From Moniliophthora roreri (lineage: Eukaryota; Basidiomycota; Agaricomycetes; Agaricales; Marasmiaceae), in the NCBI GenBank assembly GCA_001466705.2, contig LATX02000192.1, forward strand, positions 62,001-126,000: a DNA stretch of 64,000 nt, read 5' to 3'. The stretch's first letter is position 1, and each line of letters starts with the position of its first letter. The translations under genes and the position numbers were made by a program. The notes below the pieces were generated by a model. The model had not been told where the DNA came from, made no database searches, and worked only from the letters and a program-made list of their open reading frames with translations. Positions 11,751-24,534 of this stretch are shown in pieces.

Positions 11751-13632
11751 TTACAAGGAGATCCAAAGGGAACGAAGCAATTGATCGCCATATGCATTGT
11801 CTCCATTGAATGGAGTTTGAGACCATATGTCGCGCCACTGTTGAGACAAACGCTTTGCTCGTTCCCGCAGATGATAAGTTTCTTCGCAAGGGATTGTCAA
11901 TCTACTGAATGACTCTAGGACATAGGTCATCACAGGAAGAACACGAGAGGACTGGCAAGGACGGATAATGTTAGTCTCTTGTCGACCGTTAACAACAATC
12001 CATACCCGGACGTCTTCTAGCCCGAACTTGTATCGTTCAAGGACCATGAAAATATCATTCAATATTGATATGTTCTGGGGAAAAGGGAGCCAAGTGAGCA
12101 AACGGGTGTAACAAAGGGAGAGCGGTTGTACCTCAGAGAGATTTCTAGCATTGGAGGCCAAGGTGAACGCTGGCTGAACTGCAAGAAGCGTCGACATGGG
12201 AAGGCTGAGACATGATGTCCTATCGAACATTACCCCTCTGATATTTATGGCGATACCACAAGCTCCCAACGACTCGAGTTCATCAGCCACTTTCACATCC
12301 GATGCGTCCGAGAGCACCTCTACCTCGAGTGACTTGAGCCTAGGGTGGATGTGTGCTACATTAACATAATGGCACTGGCAAGTAGCTCCACGCAATCTTG
12401 CAACCTCCAAGATCTCCCGAAGTGGCGGGGAAAGAACAAAGTTTCGGTTCGGAAATCGTCTGACAGCGAGATGTTCCAGCTTTGGAAGCAAACGGCCTGC
12501 TGCAAGATGCCAAAATATGTGAGGAAACACGTATCCTTCGAGAGTAAGCGTTGTGGCTTCTGGTGCAAGCTGAAGCAAACGCTCCACGCTCCCGTCCATA
12601 AACTCCAAATCCCGAATGGTGATGGACTTTAAATTGGCCCTTGAGCGTTCTACCATCTCCATGATTCGCCTCAAACTTCCATTGGGCCGAAATTCCACAA
12701 CAGTCAGCTCCTCCAGGTTTGGGAGAGTGAGCCAGGAGCATACCGACTGGTCATCTCGCTGGAGCGGGAGCTGAAGCTGACGAAGATGGTATAAAGTGAT
12801 GTCTACACCAGCATACCCGCTACTAGCATATCTCGCCAGGATGAGGCTCTCAAGTCGGTGACACTGAGCTAGAGTCTCCATGATACTGGACTCTGAGTGA
12901 TATTCGCCTGACAACTCGAGGCGAGTTATCTGAGTGTACGGAAGTACAGGGAGGATAGACGTATCTTGCAGAGGACTTGCATCAAAACTGTGTAACTTGA
13001 TGCTTGTCAAAGCAGGAGCATCTTGTAGAGCCAATACGAGTGCCGTAACAGCTTCATTGGCAAGGTCCATAGAAGCAAGTTCCACAGCTCTCAAAGAACG
13101 AAAGCCTCCGGAACCCTCGCCGGGGTGTAATTTGGGCATCATGTCATAGCGACTGCGCCAATCCGGAGAAGAGAGAGATAAGGAGTGCCAATCTTCGCAG
13201 TGATCGAGGAGCATATCGATGAGGGGCTGAAAACGCCGTGTTTCGCTTATTCCGCCCAGGGAGCGTGTCCCGAAAATGCGAACATGAAGAGGCTGGCCAT
13301 TCACGGTCCGGAGGACGTGAGTCAACGTTTTGAGGTGAGTCTCGAGTTCACCTCGCGAAACGACGTCAAAATCGAGCGATATCTTGTTCCATAGACTTGG
13401 TGTACCCAACGCCACGTTGCGCCAATGTCTGTCGAAAAAGAGGTTAGTTGTATTTTGGATCAAGGGTGGGGCTATTTCACCTGTTAACGCGAATGAACGT
13501 CCACGGGGACTCTTGCTTACAGAATGTGGATTCCGTATGCGGGCAAAGTAAGAAGATAATTGATAAAAGCTCCGGAAATAGCCTGCCAAAGGATGATGAG
13601 ACGCTGGGGGAGTGGGGGGTGGAGTTGAACAT
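11751..13632 (-). CDS. F-box / leucine-rich-repeat protein
   Basis: Two exons, 13481-13632 and 11751-13428, with a 52-nt intron, give 609 residues. The start at 13632 is the first ATG after an in-frame stop. The N-terminus carries an F-box: FPELLSIIFLLCP, then across the intron WTFIRVN and HWRNVALGTPSLWNKISLDF, which is the W-x5-N-x-W-R pattern usual in agaricomycete F-box proteins. The remaining 500 or so residues are irregular Leu-rich repeats (for example ITRLELSG, LRQLQLPL, LEELTV, LKSITIRDLEF). Family members act as substrate adaptors of SCF ubiquitin ligases; the target is unknown. Such genes are highly expanded and variable in mushrooms. No frame damage is visible. Confidence 0.85.
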
Positions 13633-14345
13633 GTCGGTGCTTCTGGGAAGCGGAGAGGAGCCGCTTTTGAAGGCTGGCTAGAGGTGCGATGTGGTAATAA
13701 GCCATTTTATCCTTCAGACCGGACGGGGAATAAAACTAGTGCGTACATCAACATTCGATAATTTTATGTCACCCGGCAGCGGAAGTACTCACAAAGCAAA
13801 TTTAAAAGGTCTTTATTCAGTAGGTCAGACGAAGACGGAGATAATGGATAAGCGACACTCGCGGCATAACCCAGCTCGGACAGCTTTTATATTGTAGATC
13901 TAGCGAAGGAACAAATGAATATTCGAAGGGCGAGGTAAAGACATGCTTATTACGTGCCTTTATTATTTATTGGTGATAAAAGCTGCAGCATCAGGAAGAC
14001 ACGAAAGTTGAGGAAGCAAGGTTTCCATGAGGACAAGCGTTTCACTTTGAAGTTTCAGGATTTGAGGCCTAGTCACCACCTAGAATCCGGCTAGAATGAG
14101 AATTTGAGCTGAATATTCCGAACGGCGTTCACTGTTACTAAGCACCTCAGGCTTCGTCGGTAGCGTCGGCAGCCATGCGAAGCCACGCGACGCCCTTGAT
14201 TGACCCTCCTTAGCCCGATCCGGACAATCAAACAAGGCCCGCAGAAAGAAAGGTTTGACATAGTACTGAGTACATTCACCAAAATAACATATTGTACAAC
14301 ATAAAGACATCCGGAATGCAAGTGATAAGGCAAGTCAAGAATAGC
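13633..14345. other. Intergenic, nothing recognised
   Basis: This stretch lies between the F-box gene and the 3' end of the nucleotidyltransferase-fold gene. It has short frames only and no RNA gene or repeat. Confidence 0.5.
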
Positions 14346-15074
14346 TCAAACATCAAAACCGATGTACTCCCAGTATTCCCTAGAGTCCGGAAACTTCTTC
14401 ACATACTCCTCTACTCTCCCCTCCATCTTATAGATAAACCCGGTCGGTAGCCAGTCTCCATCTGACGACTCCAGTTGAACCCCGTGTTCGTCCACTGCCA
14501 GCTCCAACATCTCTCTTACGTCCGCCGCATCCCGTTGAACCTTCGCCTGCTCCCATCTTTTCTTTGAATGTCGATGATCCACCCAACCTTGAAGTTTCAT
14601 CAAAAGCAGCGGAAGGATCGGCATGACAGGGATGTCGTAGTAATAGTTTATCCTGTCTTTCGGAATAACCGGCACCCGCAGATTGGTGGCTTGACCTGGG
14701 TGCAAGACATCGACTTTGCAGGAGCGACCACGTCCGAGGTCGTAGAAGAGTTTCTTGTATGTGGCGTTCGGATCGATAGAGTCCACGGGGTAGAGTTTCG
14801 CGTTGCTTAATGTAATAAGATATTTAATGTATTCGATGTCACGACCATCGTTTGTAAGGAGAACGATGTCTACGTCCTATTCATGGAAAGTAGTCAGTCA
14901 CAATTACAGCATACGTGGACTAGCACGACTCACTGCTGGATCCCGGTTCTCCATTCCATAGAAATGGCATGCGGCACTCCCAAAAACACAGCAATCGATG
15001 TTGTTGTCAGCGAGTGCTTGAACGGCTGCTCTTGCAGCCTTTCTCACTTCTTTGGCGGTGGGTTCTCGTCGCAT
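14346..15074 (-). CDS. Nucleotidyltransferase-fold protein, copy 1
   Basis: Exons 14934-15074 and 14346-14876 give 223 residues. The first exon (141 nt, 47 codons) ends just before the catalytic pair. Residues 31-40 read FGSAACHFYG, resembling the hG-S signature of nucleotidyltransferase-superfamily proteins. The second exon starts DVDIVLL, matching the two-acidic-residue motif, and SCKVDVL about 50 residues later can supply the third acidic position. The tail has the family-specific block LPLLLMKLQGWVDHR and ends in a helical segment. Architecture and exon lengths are identical in the copy at 25531-26256. The fold assignment is by motif (compare AbiEii-like and other minimal nucleotidyltransferases). 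The substrate is unknown; no catalytic role has been shown. Confidence 0.65.
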
Positions 15075-17648
15075 GGGGGTTGATGGGGTTTAGTGGGGTT
15101 GGATTGCGCAGCCGATACTCGAAATCCACTTTATATCATAGTGATGTCCCAATAATGCGGTAGCGACCGAGCTTCTTGAACCTTATACTGCATCGCTTCC
15201 GGCACAGTCAGACTTTGGTGCTGGGTAAAAGACAAAAAGGCGAGAACAATACGCACCGCGCAGATGTGAAAAGAGCGAGTCATTCATATTCAGTGGTGTA
15301 AAACACAAAGAGAGTTTGCGAGTGTCCTGGTTCGGATGCCTATGACAACGCCGAGCAAAATCAGAATGACTCGATCCACATTTACTCAACAGCACACGCA
15401 CTAAATTCACAAACCCCCTCCAGGTTTCGCTCTGTATCTCCTGTCTTAATGTATTGTCTCCCCAGGCGGCAAGAATTGCATTTAGGTTTGATACGTCATT
15501 TGTCGATTTTCTTCCTCCGAGCTTCAATGTTCCTCGGTACCTATGGGCTAAGACCATGAGTGTCCACCTCAAATGTAAGTTATTGACACACTTACAAGAA
15601 TTGAGAAAGCCTTCAGACCTTGTCGCAAGGGAATGAAGCATAGTGAGTGGTGGTCGAAGAAAAAAGTGTACACGGCGGGACTGCGCGCGACTCCCGGCTC
15701 AGACTCGGAGCTTTCGGAACGAATGCTCTGATACTCACGCATTAATATCACTCTCGGTTTCGCTGACATCTACCCTGCCATTTCTACTGGCCCGTTATGT
15801 AAAATCTGTCCATTCCCAAATTCAATACACCCTCGCCTTTAATTCACAAATGCTTCGTCTCAAGAACCAACTTTGCTCGCCCACTATTCAGCATCCCATG
15901 GTTATTGCAGGCTGCCAACATCAACCATCGAGATTTCGACGCATGGCGACTGCGCATGCCTTCTGATCAATTCGGCACTGCTAGGGTGCTGATATCGACT
16001 CAGTGCACCCTGTCCTCTCACCAGTCACACGGGTTCAGGAAAAAAATCAGTTAGCCAGATTTCAGCCGGAAACCGCACCTGATTCATCAGGGAGCTGGCA
16101 GAACAAAAGGTAAGCAGAAATGGCTTGCAGAAATTGGGTGATTCTGAACTTCTGACCTGACGGCTGAAAGGAAAGGAATCAGGAGGCATTTCGGTGGGCA
16201 GGAAGCCAAGTCCGAAATACAGACAATAAGATGCTCCGAAATCCTTCCATATTTGGAGACAATCGGCGTACATTTCTTGTCTTCTGAAAGAAGTCCATTC
16301 AGGTAAGCTTTCTGGGCTTCCTGAAATGCCCCCAATCAGACTGCCTGAAACCGGCCGCCGTGGGCCAATGGAAAAATATCTGGTAGACAGATTCGACCCA
16401 AATCTGCTGCTGTTGCGGAACCCCCGAAGCTTCGACTGAAATGCTGCGTTTCGGTAATCTCAGAAATGACGCAAATCAGCATTCATTTCGGTACGTCCAA
16501 GTTCTCACCTTTTTCTTCACCTTTCTGGTGGTCCTAAAGCGCTCCTGATTGGTTGAGTTCCAGCTCAAAATTTCGGGCGACTTAAACTCCATGATTCTGG
16601 ACGCCTTTCAGTTTGCCATATCCTGCTCCTTATTGCAGGTAAATCAGTATATGTTTCCGGTTGAAACCTGTCTAACAGATTTTTTTCCTAAACCGGTGTG
16701 TGTTTAGTGACTTGAAGCGACTTTAAAATTGTGCCCATAATCAACTATCCTGAACGCCATTGATGTCTAAAAGTCAAGGCGTTGACTTGGGCGTTGATCT
16801 GAGGTTCTATATCAGGAACGAATGACTGTTTTCATTTCACTCGGATCGTAAACTGGCAAGTCATTCCCAAACTGTTATAATTGATCAAGATTGGGACCCG
16901 TCACTTTTGCGATTCTTTGTTCTCCAATAACAATGGGATTTTATATTCATGGTTTACTGTGAATCGTCGGGTGCACCTTAGAAATACACGATCCAGTACG
17001 AACGACTCTGTATTGGTACACGGAAAGGCATCCTGAGGAGAGAACAGGCGGGGAAATACCAGGTGCAAGAACACGGTTGAAATGGGCATAAGGCGGGGAA
17101 CGTGGCTCACTACTTGAGCACTTATCGATTGCGGAGATTTGAAAATTCCGGTTAGCTATCAAGATTGTACAGCAATAAGATGTGATGCGACGGATTCCAT
17201 GGAGTAAATTCTGCCTCATGTTCAAGACACCTTTATTCTTACCCGCAGGGCCCCAGCAAATGTCCCTCTCCAATCTTACCGACTTTTCTATCGGTGGAAG
17301 AGCTCGAATCCAGAATGCCGAAGGAGATCAGTACAACAATTGTAGCCAAACCTTAGTCTATGTACAAGACGCCACGAACGTGCTGGATATCATACGCAAG
17401 GGCAAGAAGTGACCAAATCGATGCGTGAAAATGTGGGTTTTTTTGTGAATACGGGCGTGATGGTTTGCGGAGGTAACGCGGAGAGAGATTCAATGATTGG
17501 TATGTGAAGCATTACGTTTGCAATCAAATTTAACCGGATACGCCAACGCACATTGTGCACCTTGCTGGATGCACGCTTCAAGGTTGCTTTTAAACTGCTT
17601 TAAGGCTATGTTAACTTGTAGTAACCCTTCCCCAAAAGTCTCCAAGCC
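15075..17648. other. No supported gene; possible repeat debris
   Basis: Short frames on both strands without motifs. From about 16.0 to 16.9 kb the sequence is rich in short TTTCNG/CTGAAA-type words and reads like old non-coding repeat. From 17.18 kb a short open frame leads towards the next gene but has no recognised content. Confidence 0.35.
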
Positions 17649-18922
17649 ATGGACATTTGTTCAATCCCTTCCAATGCAGACATCTCAGGTCTCGGGGTGC
17701 GAATAGCAACATACATGCAAGCATGTGCAGCCATCGCCATTATCCCCGTCCCAGTCTTACATTGTCATACAATTATACCCTGGAAGAGGCTCCTCAGCTT
17801 TGCTTCGATATTCCTTGACCATTTCAGGATATACCCCGACCGCCATTCCAGAAGACACCTTGACCGTTTGTTGGTTGAACAGGTCATTCCTCTCCTCAGC
17901 CCCTGGGAATCGACATTTGCTGGACTCAGAAGTAGTTTGGTCATCACTTCTGTCTCTGTTTTGCTCGCTGCTGTCATTCAGCCGCATACTAAAGAGGGTC
18001 TGACAGTGTATCATGGGCTGATCACGATGAACCTTGCGCTATTGAATGTTCTCAGTTTATCCTATATCGCATGCGGGGAGGCTTTGTTGAGCCTGCATCG
18101 GCCATACTTTTGGCGCAAAATGACCCTACTTCTCTTGAGTCATGTTGCTCATGCAGTTCTTGTTGGTAGTTTTGGGCTTTGGTTCTGGTCTCGCCAAAGT
18201 CGTTTTGAAGGTTATTCAGTTGGATTGAAATGCATTACCAAAACTCTATACTGGTTTTTCATTCCTGTCAACAGCCACAATACCAGTCTACGCAAATTTT
18301 TTCTTGCATACAATGGTTTCTTTGTCTATTTAGGCTTGGGTCTTTTAGTGAATGTGATCATTCTGGAGCTTTTGATCCTTCCTTTAATGGTCTTATTCTT
18401 CCCACTTTCCTTCTTTGTACTCATGTTTTACCGGTCTGTGGACCAGGAACATGCTATACTTGTTTATCAGTCCATCATGGCGGTGCCAGTTGTGATTGGA
18501 CCATTACTTTTGGTTTTCTTCTTCATTTACTCAACAGAACAAACAATCCAGTTGAACAGGGCTGCATTGAAGGGTGCAGGAGAGGAGAGTTGGAGCTATG
18601 GTCAGATGCTGGCTGTAGTCACTGCAACCATGTCAGTGGGCATGTTGCTTGGGAAGATTCTTTGGAAGATATTGCCCATATTGCCTAGAATATTTGATAA
18701 ATGGATAAAGGTGCTGGAATTGAAGTTGGCTGCATTGCCTGGGATGTTCAACAAGGTGCTGGTATCAACTCTAGCAAGGAGAGTTGAGAGTAACACAAGG
18801 TATGTTTGCAGAAGTAAAAACTCATCCTACTTTCTGAATGTGTTTACAGCACTTCACTGCATGACAACTCTGCTGGATTTGAATATCAACGCCCTGTGTC
18901 TGCACCCTTCAACATGGTATAG
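17649..18922 (+). CDS. Polytopic membrane protein, fungal family of unknown function
   Basis: Exons 17649-18799 and 18850-18922 give 407 residues. The intron (GTATGT to TTTACAG) removes a stretch that would otherwise add an unrelated tail, and the spliced end is hydrophilic and Ser-rich. The N-terminus has NADISGLGVRIATYMQ, a motif seen at the start of a widespread family of fungal membrane proteins of unknown function. Seven or eight hydrophobic segments follow, for example SLVITSVSVLLAAVI, GLGLLVNVIILELLILPLMV and VVIGPLLLVFFFIYS. The last cytosolic part carries amphipathic helices. CpG dinucleotides are frequent at the 5' end and become rare towards the 3' end, where the CpG-depleted block begins. 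The reading frame is still intact. Confidence 0.7.
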
Positions 18923-19432
18923 CCCAAACACATGCCACAAACCCATGTGAATTGGATGAAGTCTCTATACACATTGGTTGAGAGTGTTTGACAGCATGTA
19001 CATCAGGCAGTTACATACAACTGCACAGTGTGGAAGAGCCTCTTGGACTCTTGGAGGATTCAGTGGTATCAGGCTTCTTGGACCATGGGTCCTTTTTCAA
19101 CTTTTCTGCTGCATTGTTTCTAGCTTCATTTGAATTTTCCTGACAAGATGGTTTTCACTTACAGACTCCTTTATGCCTATAAAACTCACTTCAAGTGCCA
19201 AAGCACCTATTCCTGATCAATTTCCCCATTACACTTTTTCTCTTGTTATGACATCATATGCTTCTATCTGCTTCCAGACACTTCCACCTTTCTAGCTCCC
19301 TTCTCCTTCTTTTGTCTATAATAACACTTGTATCATAGTCTGTTCTTAGCAGCTTATTATTCATACCCTGATCCTGTCACTATATTACTCATATCCCAAC
19401 AACATAGGTATTTACATGTGTCAGACATGTAG

Positions 19433-19896
19433 GAACCACCTTTGTGTCCCAGGTATCAGAACTGATAAGATGCCAGGAACAGGCTTTACCTGGCATCGAA
19501 TTAGACTGATTCTGTGTGGAAATTAGGCACACCTCATTGCACCTCTCCTCTGCCCTCCATTGCACCTCTTACATCCTCTCTAAGTCTTCAAGTTCCCTCT
19601 GGACCACCTGCTGGTGGGTGATCACTTCCGGTGACAGTGACTCATCACTAGCCCCTCAACTTCAGCCATCAATCACATGGTCCTTTGTCATTGTACTTGT
19701 ACTCCTTGTCATTGCTTGTCATTGTTCCCACTGTCCCGGGCACCATTTGGCTGCTGTGGTTCTTCACTGCTGGCCTCAGCGACTCATCGACTCATGTGAC
19801 TTGTCACCAGTTCTGCTATGTCAACCATTGCTTCCATGGCCTTTGTCATCATTCCGAATGCCCTCGTCATTGCTATTGTTGTTGTTGTCTGCTCAA
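19433..19896 (+). repeat. Long inverted repeat, left arm
   Basis: It is the reverse complement of 22646-23121 with high identity over about 460 nt. Differences are mostly C/T and G/A transitions. The outer end contains the short palindromic pair TGCCAGG / CCTGGCA. Confidence 0.85.
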
Positions 19897-19897
19897 G

Positions 19898-19923
19898 ATA
19901 ATAATAATAATAATAATAATAAT
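19898..19923 (+). repeat. (ATA)n microsatellite
   Basis: A run of trinucleotide repeats immediately inside the left inverted-repeat arm. Confidence 0.9.
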
Positions 19924-22315
19924 ATAAAAAATAAAATATTAGGTAGGTCTCAATCCTACCAGGAATTTTTATTACTAACCGTCTGTCTAGATGTCGACAA
20001 TAATTACTATTGAATAACCATTTCCTGTCATAAACTGCACCATGATGGCAGCAAATACTTTCACTCACACGATGGTTCACTGTTCTTCCCTCACAAGTCT
20101 TACAACGTGTCATCTTCTATCCTTGCAAGCAGCATTTTCACTCTGTCCTAGTGCATCCCTCATATTCCATGAATGCTTGAAGCCCAGGAATGTGTGTTTC
20201 TGAACATGAGGGATGCATGATATGGTTCATTATTCTCTCATACCCTGGCCTGGAGTTTGGTATGTGGTCCCTTGGGTCCATATGAAGAGTTAGGAAGAGT
20301 TTCATGCATTTGCCTTTGACATTTAAGTAAGGTGAGCATATCATAATCTCTGGTTGAAAGCCATATGCTGCTTTAGTCTCAAGCCTATTCTTTGCTTGTC
20401 CTCCAGATTCCACACCCAAACAACATACTCAAAGACTCTCCAACTGCAAAGTTCAAACCTATTTCCTTGTCACTTCGCATGTTCAGCAACCTCAGCATCA
20501 TGACAAAAAAGAACATTCTTCGAGCTAAATCCACGCAGCTGAAATACTCAATGCAAACACCTATCCATTCCCAGCCTCCATATCAAGTGGCAACCTGCAG
20601 TCTCACCTCCACTACCTCATGCCCACATTGAATGCCTCGCTCAAGCTGTAGTGAAGTGCACTGTCACAGATTCGCTATTGTTCACCCAGCTACATGACAG
20701 CTAGATACTGTGTTTTTTTCATAGCCAAATAGCTGTGAAGGTTGTGGGTGTGTAGCATCATCAGCAATAGACATCAGGTATGGCCAATCTTCAGTCTTGC
20801 CTCGTAACATGCACTCACAATTTTCAGGCTCCTGTGTACTGCACTTAGCTACCAAGATCTTAATAGTTCACAGTGTATCTTTGTATTATTAAATGATAAT
20901 GCTCTCTGGATTTTGCAGCTGTGGGATTCTATTTCAGGACACATAAAGTGTTAGGCCATCTAGAGTCTGGTGCCTGTCCCAAGGTGGTGAATCTCATCTG
21001 GGTTGACTTAAATAGTATCTTGATGTCTCAGAATAGTGCAGTGTTGTACGTGGAACAGCTTTCCATTGTAGTCCCTGTGCAGCCAGTGAAAAAGGTCATC
21101 AGTTTAGAGAAATGATTGTATCCACTAAATGCACCCTTAAGTCAACATTTTCTGTCTCTTTGGGTCTTGGTATTTCAGTTACATTCAAAGGTAATCATAT
21201 AGAGCAGAAAAAGAGAATATAGTGGGTCTAGCTCTGAGTTTGCGGTGGGACATTGAGTTGAGTTGAAGATCATGTATGATTAACATGTAGTTACACATCA
21301 ATGTCTGTCTGAGACACAACCTCAATCCGACCACCATGTTCCCCAAGTCCATTTGCTCTCAAAAGCTCCAGAAAGCTCCTAAATATTGTAAATGATAGTT
21401 AATTACCTGGTTTTTAGTCACAGACTCAGAGGGGAATCAAAAAAACCAGAAATTGCAAGAAAGTGGTGAGTTTCTCAGTTTTTAGTGACTTCTGACTTGA
21501 CACACAGATTCTCTCCTAGGGATAATGCTAAGATAATTGCTAAACACATTCTTTTGTGATACTAAAGTGTTTCTAGACTGGTATATTGAGTAAAATAATG
21601 GCACTGAGTGTTACAGGAGCTGATGAACCTTCAGAAGAGGTGAGTTTCTTAGATTTTTGACTGGAATTACGCTATTGCACCATCAACCAGATACTGAGAC
21701 ATCTGTAGAGCTCAATATACAATGATATTAATGGCTAATACTCACCTGTGCTCTTCTGAAGGTGGTAGGCTGGTGAAAACCCTTGCAATGAAGTTGGGAT
21801 CGAGGAGATAGACAACCAGCACTTATCAGGTGCTAGGGACTTGGACCAATCATAGTTTCCAGGTGTGCCCCAGTTTAAGACAGACACAACTAGGAGTACA
21901 CATGTATAGATTACACTGTGTAAGTGAGACTAAATATTGAGTTCTGTACAATAATATACTGTATTCTAGTTCCAATGCATAGGGTAGCAAGATAGTCACA
22001 TCACACACAAGACAAGAAAGCCATATTGAGATAAGTAGCAGAGTGGGTAGAAAATGCCTCCCATGAAGTGTAATTCAATGTCCAATGTATATGTCCACTG
22101 TCTCCTTAGTCCTCACCATTTCAGTCACTCATCAAGCATTCCCACGTCTCCCAATAACTACTTCTCTCTCCCAGATGCCACCCTCTGGATGGGTCCAGTG
22201 GAATTGTCAAGGTTGGAAGAGGGACAATAGGAAGAGGAAAGAGTACATTGAATGTCTTTGTTGTGGTTGCAGAGATACAGTGCAGAAGTAAGTAACAACA
22301 TTAATTTGAATCTAT

Positions 22316-22550
22316 AGACAAAATGTTAGCATTGAAGATTCTTTCACAATACTAGGACACACCTGAAATTCTTCTCTATGACAATGGCTACTGGGCAATG
22401 GTGACGACAGAGGCCACAGGAGCAATAATTGACATGGTGGAACCAGTGACATCACATGAGTCAATGGCTGAGGCTGGCAGTGAAGAACCAGCAGCCAAAT
22501 GGTGTCCAGGACAGTGGGAATGACAACAAGGGGCACAGATTAGAGTGTAC
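22316..22550 (-). repeat. Partial extra copy of the inverted-repeat arm
   Basis: It shares the inner part of the right arm in the same orientation, directly adjacent to it and including the leader AAATGTTAGCA, so the right side carries a tandem duplication. Confidence 0.7.
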
Positions 22551-22645
22551 CTTGAAACTGGTCATAGTAAATATCTAAATAAAATGTTAGCACTGATAAT
22601 ACTTTCATAGTATCGAGACACACCTGAGGCTCTTTTATGACAGAA

Positions 22646-23121
22646 AGGAGTCAACTATGACAATGACAGCTACTCTGGGCAATGACAAGGGCATTCAGAA
22701 TGACAACGAAGGCTATAGGAGCAATAGTTGACATGGCAGAACCAGTGACAAGTCACATGAGTCAATGAGTCACTGAGGCCAGCAGTGAAGAACCACAGTG
22801 GCCAAATGGTGCCCAGGACAGTGGGAACGACAATGAGCAATGATGAGGAGTTTGAGTACAATGACAAAGGACCATGTGATTGATGGCTGAAGTTGAGGGG
22901 CCAGTGATGAGTCACTGTCGCCAGAAGTGATCACCCACCAGCAGGTGGTCCAGAGGGAACTTGAAGACTTGGAGAGGATGTAAGAGGTGCAATGGAGGGC
23001 AGAGGAGAGGTGCAATGAGATGTGCCTAATTTCTGCACAGAATCAGTCTAATTTGACACCAGGTAAAGCCTGTTCCTGGCATCTTATCAGTTCTGATACC
23101 TGGGACACAAAGGTGTAGGAA
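22646..23121 (-). repeat. Long inverted repeat, right arm
   Basis: Reverse-complement partner of 19433-19896. The outer end again has TGCCAGG / CCTGGT. The arms enclose about 2.7 kb with no gene recognised. Confidence 0.85.
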
Positions 23122-24104
23122 CATGTAGATACAACCTGTACATATTTAAGCAATGCAACTATGGTCATAGCTCTCCAGCTTGACCTGGTTAATTCTACTA
23201 CTTTATGTCAATGCACACCAATCAAACCTTGACCTCAGAACTCTCTCTCTAACTTGAACTTTTTTTTTGTGCAATGTCAAGATTCCCTTCCATTTTCATT
23301 TATCAAATCTTCCCAGGTTCTGAAAGGGTGAGCATTCTCCTACATATATGTATGCACTAGTACCAATCACAGATCACATATCAGTGGATCACCATCAGCA
23401 CCATTTTAGAGAATGAATAACAGATCTTTTGAGTTTCCACCATAGTGTACTGCATTTTGAATGGCCAGGGCTGTTCAAAATCTTCCATTTCCTCTGCTAT
23501 CCTGTTACTCAGAGCAGCATTAATGCAATCTTCTGAAGGCACTGCAATTTTCCCTTGATTCTCATGTGCTAAGTCATCTCAAGTTTATTTAAAACCAACT
23601 GCTATATTAAAAAAGACCATCTGAGAAAGACCCAGTCCAAGAGCAATGTCTATTGCCCAAGGATCCAATCTATCTGTTACAACTCTCTTTTGTTTGCTTA
23701 CCTATGCTTCCCTTTGTCATTGGACATATCCACCTTCCCAGTCCTCTTTTCCCTCTCCATCATGCTTCTCATTACTATCAGACAGATTCACTTTCCCAGC
23801 TCCCTTCTCATTCTCACTATTGTAATATCAGACAGTCAACATTCACCAACAGCATCAGTGATTAGTTATATTTATCTGATACTACCACTTATGAATTAGT
23901 CATTACTTAGTTGTCAGTTGTACCTATTTAAGTGCTCATATCAGAGTCCAAGCCCCTCAGCTTGACCTGGTTAATACAACACTTGTGTCAATGTGAACAA
24001 CTGAACTCTTGAACTCTGACTCACTCTCAAACTTGACTTGTGTCCATTCTGTCATCATTGATAGGGTGGAATATTGAACTTGTCATCTGAGTTGATGTAA
24101 CATA

Positions 24105-24235
24105 ACACTATCTGCACAACTGGATGTCCCATTTTCCGGTGAAGCTCCACAATTACCTTGCATGTTTGTCCATCTGAAACTTCTCATTTTCTAGGGCTCT
24201 TGGTTTCCATAGTGTGAGTACCGTGTTCCTGCACC
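24105..24235 (+). pseudogene. CpG-decayed relic of a DUF6534 gene 5' segment
   Basis: It matches the reverse complement of about 2335-2440, around the first exon/intron junction of the decayed gene at 0.6-2.3 kb. Shared words include TTTTCCGGTGAAGC and CTAGGGCTCTTG, as well as the donor GTGAGTACC. Most differences remove a CpG, for example CCCGTTTT to CCCATTTT and ATAGCGTGAG to ATAGTGTGAG. Confidence 0.75.
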
Positions 24236-24534
24236 ATAAATGTGTGAGGATTGGATCAGTCCACAAGACAGTGAGGATCCAGACCTCTGATCTGAGAGCT
24301 GAAGATGAGGGTTCAAGACTCGAAGAGCAGGGTAGTTGCGAGGGAGAATTATTAGAGTTGATTTGACTAAGAGATAAGGTATTTACAAGGTTCTTAAATA
24401 CTAATGCTGTGGCTAAGATATCAAATATGAGTGAAACGAGTATGAAATAGAGTGAGTACGAGTGAAATAAACATTAGCAGAAAGTATGTGGATAATGCAG
24501 ATAATGTGGATAAAGAAAGGATAAAAGGGAGTAA

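Noticed and set aside
19516..20013. 165-codon frame in the left inverted-repeat arm
   Set aside because: A similar frame in the right arm is only due to the repeat; low-complexity Leu/Ser composition and CpG decay indicate non-coding sequence.
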